Positions 1 to 9,281 of a stretch of DNA of 64,000 bases are shown here, one piece after another. Below the pieces are notes generated by a model. It was not told the origin of the DNA. It ran no database searches and saw only the letters and a program-made list of their open reading frames with translations. The position numbers and the translations under genes were made by a program. The DNA is taken from positions 124,001 to 188,000 of the forward strand of contig NZ_JACDXV010000004.1 in the NCBI RefSeq assembly GCF_015158295.1, in the 5' to 3' direction. Each line of letters begins with the position of its first letter. Position 1 is the first letter of the stretch. Origin of the DNA: Devosia faecipullorum (GTDB taxonomy: Bacteria; Pseudomonadota; Alphaproteobacteria; Rhizobiales; Devosiaceae).

Positions 1-1271
1 TCGTCATCGTGGGTGGCGGGTTCGGCGGCTTGGCGGCGGCAAAGGCGCTGCGGCACGCGGATGCCGACATCGTGCTCATCGACCGGCGCAATCATCACCT
101 CTTCCAGCCCCTGCTCTATCAGGTCGCCACCGCCGCGCTCGGCCCCTCGGAAATCGCCTGGCCCATCCGCCATCTGCTGCGCAAGCAGAGCAATGTCCGC
201 GTATTGATGGCAACAATCGTTGGCGTGGATACGGACAAGCAGGACGTATTGCTCGAAGACGGCAGCGCCGAGCCCTATGACAGCCTCGTCCTCGCCACCG
301 GCGCCCAGCACGCCTATTTCGGTCACGACGAATGGGAAGCCTTCGCGCCCGGCCTCAAGACGGTGGAGGACGCCACTGCCATTCGCCGCAAATTGCTGCT
401 GGCGCTGGAGGCCGCCGAGCGCGAGGCCGACCCGGCGCGGCGGCGGGCCCTGCTCACCTTCGCCATTATCGGGGCGGGCCCGACCGGCGTCGAAATGGCT
501 GGGGCTATTGTTGAACTGGGCCATGCCAGCATCAGGGGCCAGTTCAACACCATTGCCCCCCACGACCTGCGCGTGGTGCTGATCGAGGGCGGCGAGCGGG
601 TCTTGCCCAATTTCGACCCCGAACTGTCCCGGTACACGCTCGAAGCGCTCCGCCGCACCGGCATCGAGGTGGAAATGGGCCGGATGGTGTCGTCCATCGA
701 CGCCGATGGGGTGAGTTTCGGCGACCGGCGCGTGGACGCCAGAACCATCATCTGGGCCGCCGGAGTTGCTGCCTCGCCGGTGGCACGCTGGCTCGGCATC
801 GAGGGTGACCGGGCGGGGCGCATCAGGGTCGCGCCGGATCTTTCAGTGCCCGGTCTTCCGAATATTTTCGTCATCGGCGATGTGGCCAGCATCATTCAGG
901 CCAATGGCAGGCCGGTGCCCGGCGTCGCACCCGCCGCCAAGCAGGCGGGCCGGCATGTCGCCCACGTCCTCCGGGACCGGCTCGCAGGCAAGGACGCATC
1001 CCTGCCCTTCCGCTACCAGCATGCCGGCGATCTGGCCACGATCGGCAGGAGTTCGGCGGTGATCGATTTCGGCCGCGTCAAGCTCAAAGGCTGGATCGCC
1101 TGGTGGGTCTGGGGCTTTGCCCATATCTATTTTCTGGTCGAGACGCGCACCCGCATCTTCATCACCCTGAGCTGGCTCTGGATTTACCTCACCGGCCAGC
1201 GCAGCGCCCGGCTGATCACCCATGGCATGGTGCCCGAGAACAAGCCGCTCGAAGCGGGCGATGAGACCTGA
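1..1271 (+). CDS. ndh: Type II NADH dehydrogenase-like NAD(P)/FAD oxidoreductase (5' partial)
   Basis: Likely single-subunit NADH:quinone oxidoreductase (NDH-2), which passes electrons from NADH through FAD to membrane quinone without pumping protons. The frame is open to the left edge, so the true start lies outside the window; a GTG at 9 is an internal valine. Visible are the FAD-binding glycine motif GGGFGGLAAA at the very start, the second nucleotide-binding motif IIGAGPTGVEMAG about 150 residues later, the FAD-contacting VIGDVA segment, and a C-terminal hydrophobic stretch rich in Trp (WIAWWVWGFAHIYFL) that matches the membrane-anchoring tail of NDH-2. A sulfide:quinone reductase is less likely because no redox cysteines are seen. 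The function is family knowledge; only the motifs are seen directly. Confidence 0.85.
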   Translation, partial: VIVGGGFGGLAAAKALRHADADIVLIDRRNHHLFQPLLYQVATAALGPSEIAWPIRHLLRKQSNVRVLMATIVGVDTDKQDVLLEDGSAEPYDSLVLATGAQHAYFGHDEWEAFAPGLKTVEDATAIRRKLLLALEAAEREADPARRRALLTFAIIGAGPTGVEMAGAIVELGHASIRGQFNTIAPHDLRVVLIEGGERVLPNFDPELSRYTLEALRRTGIEVEMGRMVSSIDADGVSFGDRRVDARTIIWAAGVAASPVARWLGIEGDRAGRIRVAPDLSVPGLPNIFVIGDVASIIQANGRPVPGVAPAAKQAGRHVAHVLRDRLAGKDASLPFRYQHAGDLATIGRSSAVIDFGRVKLKGWIAWWVWGFAHIYFLVETRTRIFITLSWLWIYLTGQRSARLITHGMVPENKPLEAGDET

Positions 1272-1314
1272 CGATCATCGGGTTTGATTGGAGACCGCTC
1301 TCTCCCCTTGCGTC

Positions 1315-1384
1315 ACCACCCGGCTCGTTCGGGTGGTCCATACGATTTACCGGCACACTGGATTGCCCCGACAAGCCGGGCAAT
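1315..1384. repeat. Pair of REP-like palindromes
   Basis: Between two convergent genes. The first palindrome has arms ACCACCCG / CGGGTGGT (1315-1322 and 1330-1337). The second has arms ATTGCCC / GGGCAAT (1362-1368 and 1378-1384). Close relatives occur near 11.7-11.9, 44.1 and 51.3 kb. No T-run follows, so these look like a dispersed palindromic repeat, not a classical terminator. Confidence 0.7.
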
Positions 1385-1433
1385 GAAGATGGAGTGAAGG
1401 CCCGTCGCGGCCCCTTCGAATAGCCGAAACCGC

Positions 1434-2348
1434 CTAGTGCTCAGTCGCAACTGCGTTGAGGGGCCGGGCCAATTGCCGCTCGCGCAGCCAGATATAGAGG
1501 CCGCTGGCGATGACGATGGGCGCACCGATATAGAGCCACATATCGGGCGGCTGGTTGAAGATCAGCCAGCTTGAGCCGGCGAGGAAGAAGATCTGGAAAT
1601 AGGCGAAGGGGGCCAGCACCGTGGCCGGGGCGAAACCGGCGGCGACGGTGATCAATTGGTGGCCGACAAAGCCGAACAGACCGACGGCGAAAAACGCGAT
1701 CCAGCCATCCGTGCTGCTCGGCCAGGACCAGAAGAACGGCACGATGGGCAAAAGGCAGATCGTGGCGAAGATGCCGACATAGAACTGGCTGGTCGCGGCG
1801 CTGTCGATGCCAGAGACACGCCGTGTCAGCAGCATGTAGAAAGCGGTGCTCAGCGCCGCCAGCAGGCAGAGCAGCGTGGCGGGATGGAAGGCGTCGGTGC
1901 CGGGCCGCACGATGACGAGGATGCCGATCAGCCCAACGCCGATCGCCACCCAGCGCCGCCAGCCGACATGTTCGCCCAGCAGCGGCACCGACAGCGCACA
2001 GATCAGCAGCGGCACAGTAAAACCTATCGCCCCGGTGACGGTCAGCGGCAGATATTGCACGGCGAGGAAATTGCAGGCCGTCGCCCCCATCAGCGCCAAT
2101 GCCCGCAGTGCCTGCAATTTGACATTGCCGCTGCGCACCAGCGCCCGCCCATGGCGCGGCAGATGAATGGCCGCGACCAGCAGCAGGTGGAGAAAATAGC
2201 GCAGGAAAACGATCTGGATGAAGGAAATGCCGACCAGACCCAGCCATTTGGCGGAGCTGTCGATGCCCGTAAACATGAAATAGCCGATAAGCGTCAGGCC
2301 GATGCCGAGAAGGCGGCGTTCGGCCGGCGGAACGAAAGGAGCAGGCAT
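1434..2348 (-). CDS. EamA/DMT-family transporter
   Basis: Inner-membrane permease of the drug/metabolite transporter superfamily, 304 residues, the usual length for ten-helix EamA proteins. Hydrophobic segments alternate along the whole chain and the two EamA repeats are visible, roughly residues 15-140 and 160-290. The Pro/Gly-rich segment YLPLTVTGAIGFTVPLLICA in the first half and FAPATVLAPFAYFQIFFLAG in the second are typical. The substrate cannot be read from the sequence; relatives export amino acids, metabolites or drugs. The ATG at 2348 is taken as the start because MPAPFVPPAERR leads straight into helix 1. It stands alone, convergent with the NADH dehydrogenase gene. Confidence 0.85.
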   Translation of the reverse strand: MPAPFVPPAERRLLGIGLTLIGYFMFTGIDSSAKWLGLVGISFIQIVFLRYFLHLLLVAAIHLPRHGRALVRSGNVKLQALRALALMGATACNFLAVQYLPLTVTGAIGFTVPLLICALSVPLLGEHVGWRRWVAIGVGLIGILVIVRPGTDAFHPATLLCLLAALSTAFYMLLTRRVSGIDSAATSQFYVGIFATICLLPIVPFFWSWPSSTDGWIAFFAVGLFGFVGHQLITVAAGFAPATVLAPFAYFQIFFLAGSSWLIFNQPPDMWLYIGAPIVIASGLYIWLRERQLARPLNAVATEH

Positions 2349-2494
2349 TGACGATCCACAACCACAGGGACGAGCGGCCCGATGAGGGTCGGGGAAAGCC
2401 GGGCCGAAGTCAACACTTGTATGGAAGCTGGACCGCTATCAGGCTTCGCCTCGCCGCATCGCGATCTTTCAGCTTCGCCCCCTGCGCGTAACCC

Positions 2495-2556
2495 CTTGTT
2501 TTGGCGCCGGTCTTTGTCCCGAAACCGGGGCCACTTTCGGAAGACAAGCGCTAGAA
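2495..2556. repeat. Hyphomicrobiales-type intergenic repeat element
   Basis: This stretch carries the inverted repeat CCGAAA...TTTCGG around CCGGGG, flanked by CTTGT...ACAAG and ending in GCGCTAG, where the final CTAG overlaps the mannosidase stop. The layout (TTTGTCCCGAAACCGG, then CCACTTTCGG, then a closing CTAG) matches from memory a small repeat common between genes in Rhizobiales genomes. Family membership is recalled, not searched. Confidence 0.5.
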
Positions 2557-5025
2557 TGTCTCCGCCAGATGCCGCAGGGTCAGTGAATCCGCCAATGCCG
2601 CCACGCTCACCTCGGCGCCATGCCGGGGCTGGAATGTCAGTTCCACCGGCCGGCCCGGCAAGAGGGTCAGCGCATTGTCCGAGAAATAGCCCGGCACATC
2701 GACTGAAGCCGTCGCGAAGAAGACCGGCTTGTCCGTCTCCAGCTTCAGCACCGCCTGCCCGCCCCGCTCCGACCAGCTGGTCGAAATCCGCGCGTCCACC
2801 AATTCATAGGCCTTGTAGGGTTTCGGGAAATAATCATTCTCGCCCAGAGCATTGCCGCTCATATCGGTCCAGGCGAAGAACAGGAATTCATCGGGCGCAA
2901 GATCGGCGACTGCAATTTCGGTCGCCGTCAATGCCGCGTCCGGGCCCACATCGGCATGTCCTGAAAACAGCACCCGGCTTCCGCCCGCGACCTTCACCGC
3001 CTTCACCTCCAGGGTGATGGCTACCTGACTGCCTGTATCGTTGATGGCCCGGAGCGCGATGGTGGAATTCTCCACATCGGGCACGGCGACCACATTGACC
3101 AGCTTATAGAAGCGTCGCGCCATGTAATGCATCAGCTTCCACTGCCCGCCATAGTCGAGGCTCGACCAGCTCGCCACCGGCCAGATGTCATTGATCTGCC
3201 AATATAGGGTGCCCATGCAGCGCGGCTTGGTCGAGCGCCAATATTCGATGGCGGTCTTGATGGCCAGCCCCTGCTGGATCTGGCTGAGAAAGACCATCTG
3301 GTCGAAATCGCGCGGGAAGCGGAAATAGCGGTTCATCGTCTCGATGATGCGCGCATTGCCGCCATTGTTGCGCTGGTGGTTTTCCATTACCGGCGATGAG
3401 GGATTGCGGTCCTTTTCCTCGGTAAAAGTCTCGATGACATTCATCGAGGTGAAAGACTGGAAACCGAATTCGGAGGCGAAGCGCGGATTGATGCTGCGAT
3501 AGGCGTCAAAGCTCTTGGCCGAATGCCAGACGTCCCAATAATGCAGGTCGCCGCGCGTATCCGAATGCCAGCCATCGGAAAAATCGAGATAGCCGAGCGA
3601 TGGCGAGGACGGCCAGAAGCGGCGCACCGGGTCTTCGTCTTCCACGATGCGCTGCAGCAGGGAATTGAGGCGGTCGTAATTGGCGATATAGCGTCCCATA
3701 TCGGCCCGCGTCTCGGGATACCAGGTGAGCGAGCCGATGACCTCGTTATCGCCGCACCACAGGGCGATCGAGGCATGGTGGCTGAGGCGGCGCACCTGCT
3801 GGGTGATTTCGGTCTCGACGGAAGCCAGGAATTTCCGGTCCGAAGGATAGCTCATGCACGAGAACATGAAATCGTGCCAAATCAGGATGCCCAGCTCGTC
3901 GCAGAGGTCATAGAACCAGTCCGGCTCATATTGGCCGCCGCCCCAGATGCGCAGCATGTTCATATTGGCGGCCTTGGCGCTTTCCAGCAGGTCGCGGACG
4001 ATCGCGGGCGTCGCGCGCGAGGGAATGGCGTCGGCGGGAATCCAGTTGGCGCCCATCATGGTAATGTCGCGGCCATTGATCCGGCATTTGAAGGAATGGT
4101 CGATCTCGTCCTTTTCGATCACCCATTCCAGCTTGCGCAGCCCGATCTTGCGGGTCGTGACCTCGCCGTCGAGATTGGTGATCAGTTCATAGAGCGGCTG
4201 CGCCCCCTGCCCCGATGGCCACCAGATTTGCGGATCGCTAATGGTGATGGAATGGGTGACGACATTTTCGCCCTTCTGCACTTCGATCCGCTCGCCGACG
4301 ACCTGCCCGCCGATCCGGTGCTCAAGCGCCACCTCGCCGACAGCAAAGGCGAACAGCCTTGTCCTGATCGAAAGCTCGACCCCATTTTCACCGTGAACCT
4401 GATCGACCTGCACGCTGTCCTGCCGGGCGATCCGCGACCTGCGCAGGCGCATCGTGCCATAGATGCCGATGGGCATGGTGCAGATGCCCCAGTCCCAGCC
4501 CGCATGGCAGGCCGCTTTGCGGATGAAGTTCATATGGATGCCCTTCAGCCCATTGGTCTGGTAATTATAGGTGAAGGGAATGGGGAATGGATGGGCCTCG
4601 GCGCGGGCCTTGGCCACGTCCGGCGCAATGTCGAAGTCCACGCGCAGCGAATTCTCGCCCACGCGCACTTTGCCGGTCACGTCGATATCGTTGCGCACGA
4701 AACTGTTGTCGGTGCTCGCGACCTCCTCGCCATTGAGGAAAATAGTGGCGATGCAATCCACTTCGGCAAGGGTCAGGGTCAGATAGCCCTCGACGTCCTG
4801 GGCACTCGCGGTGAAGCCGCGCTCCATCGTCCAGGCCGTTTCGTTCACCCACATCACCATCTTTTCGTTCTCGCCGAAATAGGGATCGGGGATCAGGTCC
4901 GCCGCCAGCAATGCGCCATGCACGTCGCCCGGGAGATCGATATTGGCGGCGAGGTCGCGGCCCGGCGCGCGAAGACTGTAGACGCCGCTCAGATCAAGGG
5001 CGGAATTGCCGGAAACATTGGCCAT
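2551..5025 (-). CDS. Beta-mannosidase, glycoside hydrolase family 2
   Basis: Predicted retaining exo-beta-mannosidase that releases mannose from the non-reducing end of beta-mannosides. At 824 residues it has the normal length for the family. An N-terminal jelly-roll domain is followed by the GH2 immunoglobulin-like domain and the TIM barrel. The acid/base glutamate is in ALWCGDNEV and the nucleophile is probably in ASEFGFQSF; the barrel strand WGGGQYEPDWFYDLCDE is also typical. No signal peptide is seen, so it is probably cytoplasmic and acts on imported oligosaccharides. The start has a good ribosome site (GAGGAG, 8 nt before ATG). A CG-centred palindrome 56 bp upstream suggests LacI-family control. 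No transporter or regulator lies beside it. Confidence 0.92.
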   Translation of the reverse strand: MANVSGNSALDLSGVYSLRAPGRDLAANIDLPGDVHGALLAADLIPDPYFGENEKMVMWVNETAWTMERGFTASAQDVEGYLTLTLAEVDCIATIFLNGEEVASTDNSFVRNDIDVTGKVRVGENSLRVDFDIAPDVAKARAEAHPFPIPFTYNYQTNGLKGIHMNFIRKAACHAGWDWGICTMPIGIYGTMRLRRSRIARQDSVQVDQVHGENGVELSIRTRLFAFAVGEVALEHRIGGQVVGERIEVQKGENVVTHSITISDPQIWWPSGQGAQPLYELITNLDGEVTTRKIGLRKLEWVIEKDEIDHSFKCRINGRDITMMGANWIPADAIPSRATPAIVRDLLESAKAANMNMLRIWGGGQYEPDWFYDLCDELGILIWHDFMFSCMSYPSDRKFLASVETEITQQVRRLSHHASIALWCGDNEVIGSLTWYPETRADMGRYIANYDRLNSLLQRIVEDEDPVRRFWPSSPSLGYLDFSDGWHSDTRGDLHYWDVWHSAKSFDAYRSINPRFASEFGFQSFTSMNVIETFTEEKDRNPSSPVMENHQRNNGGNARIIETMNRYFRFPRDFDQMVFLSQIQQGLAIKTAIEYWRSTKPRCMGTLYWQINDIWPVASWSSLDYGGQWKLMHYMARRFYKLVNVVAVPDVENSTIALRAINDTGSQVAITLEVKAVKVAGGSRVLFSGHADVGPDAALTATEIAVADLAPDEFLFFAWTDMSGNALGENDYFPKPYKAYELVDARISTSWSERGGQAVLKLETDKPVFFATASVDVPGYFSDNALTLLPGRPVELTFQPRHGAEVSVAALADSLTLRHLAETF

Positions 5026-5080
5026 GAATACTTCTCCTCAGCCGGATCCCTCCGGCGCACCTGATCCGAAAAGAACCAGC

Positions 5081-5092
5081 GAAATCGATTTC
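5081..5092. promoter_or_regulatory. LacI-type operator candidate upstream of the beta-mannosidase
   Basis: A perfect 12-bp palindrome GAAATCGATTTC centred on CG lies 56 bp upstream of the mannosidase ATG. CG-centred palindromes of this kind are typical LacI-family operators for carbohydrate genes. A related partial sequence TTGAAATCGTTGCC lies near 5151. No LacI gene is in the window, so the cognate regulator is unknown. Confidence 0.5.
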
Positions 5093-5263
5093 AATGCTCC
5101 TTCTAGCGGGAATGAGCGACACTTCCAATGGGTAGGAGCCGCTTGAAATCGTTGCCCGGAGGCAAATTCATCGTGTCAAAAGGCTAGAGAAAGCCGAAAA
5201 TCTTTTACGACTCTATTAGTGTATTTGCCCCTACGGTCGCTTGGGGGAAGGAGTCCGCGTTGC

Positions 5264-7234
5264 ATGTCTGTGCGCCGGTACATTCGGGACTTGTTTACGC
5301 GCCAGCCAGACGGGCCCGAACTGGCAATGGCACAATGGCGCGCGCTCAGCCGGCAGATACCGCTGCTTTACGCCATGCTGGTCGCGAACACGCTGATCGT
5401 GGCCTGGACCCATGTGCATGTCGCGCCGGCAGAGCTCACCATCTATATTCCGGCCGTGCTGACCTTTCTCTGCGTGGTGCGCACCATAGGCTGGTGGCGC
5501 AGCCGCAACGCACAACTCTCGGTGGGCCAGGCGCGCAGCCGCCTTCTCGCCATGGTATGGATGGCGGCGGGTCTGGCGGTAGGCTTCACCGCCTGGAGCC
5601 TCAGCCTCTTCCCCTTCGGCGATGCCTATATGCGGTCTCAGATCGCGTTCTACATGGGCATTACCACCATTGGTTGCATGTTCTGCCTCATGCATGTGCG
5701 CGCTGCCGCACTGGTCGTGGGCATTTTGGTTTTGTTCCCCTTCACCCTGTTCTTCATCACGTCAGGCCAGCCGACCTTTATCGCCATAGCGATCAATATG
5801 GCGCTGGTGATCACGGCGCTGCTCATCATCCTCTTGGGAAACAACAAGGATTTCGCCGAATTGGTGGAATCGCGCAATGCGATGGTGCAGCGCCAGCTCG
5901 AAACGCAGCGCCTGCTCGACGAGAACCATCGCCTCGCCAATATTGACAGCCTGACCGGCCTGCCCAATCGGCGCAACTTCGATCAGCGCCTGGCTGCCGC
6001 CCTGGCCGAAGCGGAAATCACCCATTGCCCCATTGCAGTAGCCCGGTTCGATCTCGATGACTTCAAATCGGTGAACCAGATTTTCGGACATTCTACCGGC
6101 GACCGCGTGTTGATCGAAGTGGCACGGCGCATCAATGCTCTGCGCCGGCCCGACACATTCGTCGCCCGTCTCGACAGCAATAGTTTCGCGCTGGTCATGC
6201 AGGGACCGGTCGATGAGACCAGCATGGCCGATTGTGGGGAGAAATTGTGCGCCGCGATGCGCAAGCCCTTCGACATGCCCGCCGGGCCGATCCGGCTGTC
6301 CGCTTCGGCGGGCTTTGCCGCCTCCTGCCCGGGAGACACCGCTCATAGTCTTTTCGACCGCGCCGATTACGCAAATTCGGCAGCCAAACGCAATGCACGG
6401 GGCGATGCGGTAGTATTTCTGGATCAGCATGCCAGCGAGATCACCAAGGTGCGCCGCATGGAGCATCTGCTGCACACGGCAAAGCTGGACGACGAAATCT
6501 ATATCCTGCTGCAACCGCAATTCGATGTGGCGCTGGGCGTTACGACCGGCTTCGAGGCTCTGGCGCGCTGGCGCAGCCCGGTTCTGGGCGAGGTTTCGCC
6601 CGCCGAATTCATCCCCATGGCCGAGCGGACCGGGCAGATTTGCAGGATCACCCAGATCGTTCTGGGCAAGGCCCTCGCCGTCAGCGAGCTGTTGCCGGCA
6701 AAAATGCGGCTATCGGTCAATCTCTCGGCCAATGATATCGGCTCGGCCACCGCCATCGAACAGATCGTCGCGCGGGTCAGTGCGCATTCCAAGCCCTGCC
6801 GGCTCGATTTCGAGATCACCGAAACCGCCGTCATGCGCGATCTGGACCAGGCCAATCGGTCGCTGCTGGCGCTCTTGAACCTCGGTGCGCGCATCGCGCT
6901 CGACGATTTCGGCACCGGCCATTCCAGTCTCACCCATGTGCAGAAACTGCCGCTGCACCGGATCAAGATCGACCGCTCCTTCGTCATGGAGGTCACCAGC
7001 GATCCGGCCAGCCGCGCCATCGTCAAGACCATGGTGGACCTGTGCCGGAACCTGGGCATTTCCTGCGTCTTCGAAGGCATCGAGACCGAGCAGCAATTGG
7101 AGGCCCTGGTCTCGCTCGGCGGGCAGGTCATGCAGGGTTATCTGTTCGGCCGCCCGATGCCGCCCGAGGAGATCGAGGCCTATCTCGCCCGCGAAACCAA
7201 GCTTCGCCAGCTCGAAGCCCGCGCGGTGGGCTGA
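5264..7234 (+). CDS. Membrane protein with degenerate GGDEF and intact EAL domain
   Basis: Predicted cyclic-di-GMP phosphodiesterase anchored in the inner membrane, 656 residues. The N-terminal 200 residues hold about six hydrophobic helices. A GGDEF domain begins near residue 225 (DSLTGLPNRRNF), but its signature loop near residue 300 reads RLDSNSFAL where RxGGDEFA is expected, so cyclase activity is unlikely. The EAL domain from about residue 410 keeps GFEALARW, DFEITETAV, the metal-binding ALDDFGTG and the EGIET motif, so hydrolysis is plausible. A longer frame opens at a GTG at 5219, but AAGGAG at 5248-5253 is placed for the ATG at 5264. It stands alone, diverging from the mannosidase. 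Confidence 0.88.
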   Translation: MSVRRYIRDLFTRQPDGPELAMAQWRALSRQIPLLYAMLVANTLIVAWTHVHVAPAELTIYIPAVLTFLCVVRTIGWWRSRNAQLSVGQARSRLLAMVWMAAGLAVGFTAWSLSLFPFGDAYMRSQIAFYMGITTIGCMFCLMHVRAAALVVGILVLFPFTLFFITSGQPTFIAIAINMALVITALLIILLGNNKDFAELVESRNAMVQRQLETQRLLDENHRLANIDSLTGLPNRRNFDQRLAAALAEAEITHCPIAVARFDLDDFKSVNQIFGHSTGDRVLIEVARRINALRRPDTFVARLDSNSFALVMQGPVDETSMADCGEKLCAAMRKPFDMPAGPIRLSASAGFAASCPGDTAHSLFDRADYANSAAKRNARGDAVVFLDQHASEITKVRRMEHLLHTAKLDDEIYILLQPQFDVALGVTTGFEALARWRSPVLGEVSPAEFIPMAERTGQICRITQIVLGKALAVSELLPAKMRLSVNLSANDIGSATAIEQIVARVSAHSKPCRLDFEITETAVMRDLDQANRSLLALLNLGARIALDDFGTGHSSLTHVQKLPLHRIKIDRSFVMEVTSDPASRAIVKTMVDLCRNLGISCVFEGIETEQQLEALVSLGGQVMQGYLFGRPMPPEEIEAYLARETKLRQLEARAVG

Positions 7235-7300
7235 GGCCGGCGCGCGTCGCCGGGCCGTCACCCCAAACCTGCCTTCGTCCCCCAAATTCACTGCCCGTCC

Positions 7301-7372
7301 CCCTCGGGCTCGACCCGAGGGTGTTTGCGACAAATGCCATAAACAAGGAACCCTCGGGGCTTGCCCCGAGGG
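7301..7372. repeat. Pair of GC-rich palindromes between convergent genes
   Basis: Two hairpins about 30 bp apart: arms CCCTCGGG / CCCGAGGG (7301-7308 and 7314-7321) and arms CCCTCGGGGC / GCCCCGAGGG (7351-7360 and 7363-7372). Neither is followed by a T-run. The paired layout is the same as the repeats near 1.3 and 44.1 kb, with different arms. Confidence 0.65.
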
Positions 7373-7424
7373 TGACGACTTGTTGGCGATGAAAGGGCAG
7401 ACCGCTCGGTCCGCCTCCCCTTGA

Positions 7425-9281
7425 TCAATGCGCGGATTCAAGATCGAGGAAACCGCCGGACTGGCGTTCCCAGAGCATGGCGTAATGCCCGCCCGTGGCG
7501 AGGAGCTGGGCATGGGTGCCCTCTTCCACGATCCGGCCTTTTTCCAGCACGACCAGCCGGTCCATCGCTGCGATGGTGGAGAGACGGTGAGCGATGGCGA
7601 TCACCGTTTTGCCGGCCATCAATTGCGTCAATTGCTCCTGAATGGCCGCCTCGACCTCCGAATCCAGCGCCGACGTCGCTTCGTCCAGCACCAGGATCGG
7701 CGCATTCTTGAGCAGCACCCTGGCGATGGCGACGCGCTGGCGCTGGCCGCCGGAAAGCTTCACGCCCCGCTCGCCGACATGGGCATCGTAGCCCCTGCGG
7801 CCCTGCGGGTCGGAAAGCCCCATGATGACGTCATGGATATTGGCCTGTTCGGCGGCGCGGATCATCTCCGCATCCGTCGCGTCATGGCGGCCATATTTGA
7901 GGTTTTCCCGCACCGAGCGGTGCAGGAGCGAGGTATCCTGGCTGACCAGCCCGATAGCGGCCCGCAGGCTTTCCTGCGTCACCTCCCTTACATCGTGCCC
8001 GTCGATGCGGATCGATCCTTCCTGCACGTCGAACATGCGCAGGGCCAGGTTCACCAGCGTCGATTTGCCGGAGCCGGACCGTCCGACCAGCCCGATCTTC
8101 TCGCCCGGCCGGATCGCCAGGCTGAACTCGTCGATGACCGAGCCCTCTTGGCCGCGCCAGTAATTGAAGCTGACCTTGTCATAGTCCAGCGCACCGGCCT
8201 TGACCGGCAAGGGCTCGGCGCCCGGTGCATCGAGCATGGTGAGGGGCTGGGCGATCGTATCCATCGAATCCCGCGTCGTGCCGATCTGGCGGAAGATGTT
8301 GGAGCCGATCTCGAGGATCCAGCCGCTCATATTCATGATCTGGAGGGCAAACGGAATGGCCGTCGCCACCGCCGCGGCGCTGAGCGTGCCATTGTTCCAG
8401 CCGGCCAGAGCCAGCCAGGTGACCGATACGACCAGACCCGCATTGAGCAGGAACAGCACCGACCACATCGAGGTAAAAACCCGCATCAATTTGCGGAACT
8501 CGATGGCGTGGTCCATGACGCTGTCGGCGACATATTTGTCCTCATGCCCGCCGGTGGCGAAGGTCTTGAGCGTCTGGATATTGGTGTAGCTGTCCACGAT
8601 CCGCCCGGTCATCACCGACTTGGCTTCCGAGAGCGTTTCGGAATAGCGGGCGATGAGCGGCATGGTCATGGTGAACAGCACCGCATAGAGCAGCATCCAC
8701 ACCCCAATGGGCACCAGCAGCACCGGATCGAGCCCGGCCAGCACGATCACCGCCACCACCACGAAGACCAGCGCATACCAGGCAGCGTCGATGGTCAGGT
8801 TCACCCCGATCTCGATGGCCTCGCCGGCCTGGATGATCTTGTTGGCGATGCGCCCGGCAAAGTCGTTCTGGAAGAAGGTCCAGCTTTGGCGGATCACGTG
8901 CCAATGGCTTTGCCAGCGGATGAGGTCCACCAGATTGGGCACGATGCCGTGATTGCGGATCAGCGTATCCATGAGGAAGGCCGCGGGCCGCACCAATACG
9001 ACGACGACGATCATCCAGAGCAGGGTCGTGCCGTGCTGGTCGAAAATGGCGCCGGGATTGGTCGTCGCCAGCATGCCCACGATCAGCCCGACAAAGACGG
9101 GCATCAGCGCATCGGCGACCGAGCCGATGGCGACGAGGACGATCCGCAGCGCGAAAGCGAGGCGGAACTGGCCGACAAAGTAGGAAACGAAGGCTTTGAG
9201 GCCCATTGGCGGCTGGCCGTTCTCGGCCAGTGCAACGGGCGAATAGAGATTGTCGAAATAGGAAACGACGCGGTTGAACAT
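7425..9281 (-). CDS. ABC exporter half-transporter (membrane and ATPase domains fused)
   Basis: Type I ABC exporter subunit of 618 residues: an N-terminal six-helix membrane domain and a C-terminal nucleotide-binding domain. The ATPase shows Walker A GRSGSGKST, the Q-loop region GLVSQDTSLLHRSV, the signature LSGGQRQRVAIARVLL, Walker B ILVLDEATSALD and the switch histidine in AIAHRLST, so it should be active. The frame is open back to 9359, but MFNRVVSYFDNLY (ATG at 9281) is the natural start and lines up with MLRWFESRLDPY of the neighbour. It lies downstream of a second half-transporter in the same direction. The two probably form a heterodimer. The substrate cannot be inferred. Confidence 0.88.
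   Translation of the reverse strand: MFNRVVSYFDNLYSPVALAENGQPPMGLKAFVSYFVGQFRLAFALRIVLVAIGSVADALMPVFVGLIVGMLATTNPGAIFDQHGTTLLWMIVVVVLVRPAAFLMDTLIRNHGIVPNLVDLIRWQSHWHVIRQSWTFFQNDFAGRIANKIIQAGEAIEIGVNLTIDAAWYALVFVVVAVIVLAGLDPVLLVPIGVWMLLYAVLFTMTMPLIARYSETLSEAKSVMTGRIVDSYTNIQTLKTFATGGHEDKYVADSVMDHAIEFRKLMRVFTSMWSVLFLLNAGLVVSVTWLALAGWNNGTLSAAAVATAIPFALQIMNMSGWILEIGSNIFRQIGTTRDSMDTIAQPLTMLDAPGAEPLPVKAGALDYDKVSFNYWRGQEGSVIDEFSLAIRPGEKIGLVGRSGSGKSTLVNLALRMFDVQEGSIRIDGHDVREVTQESLRAAIGLVSQDTSLLHRSVRENLKYGRHDATDAEMIRAAEQANIHDVIMGLSDPQGRRGYDAHVGERGVKLSGGQRQRVAIARVLLKNAPILVLDEATSALDSEVEAAIQEQLTQLMAGKTVIAIAHRLSTIAAMDRLVVLEKGRIVEEGTHAQLLATGGHYAMLWERQSGGFLDLESAH

Noticed and set aside
3523-5064. Long plus-strand open frame of 513 codons opposite the beta-mannosidase gene
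   Set aside because: It mirrors the GH2 gene on the other strand, has no domain, and high GC makes antisense frames long. The GH2 gene has full catalytic motifs.
7301-7372. CRISPR-like repeats (two similar hairpins about 30 bp apart)
   Set aside because: Only two units with different arms and no cas genes; the structure is that of palindromic intergenic repeats.
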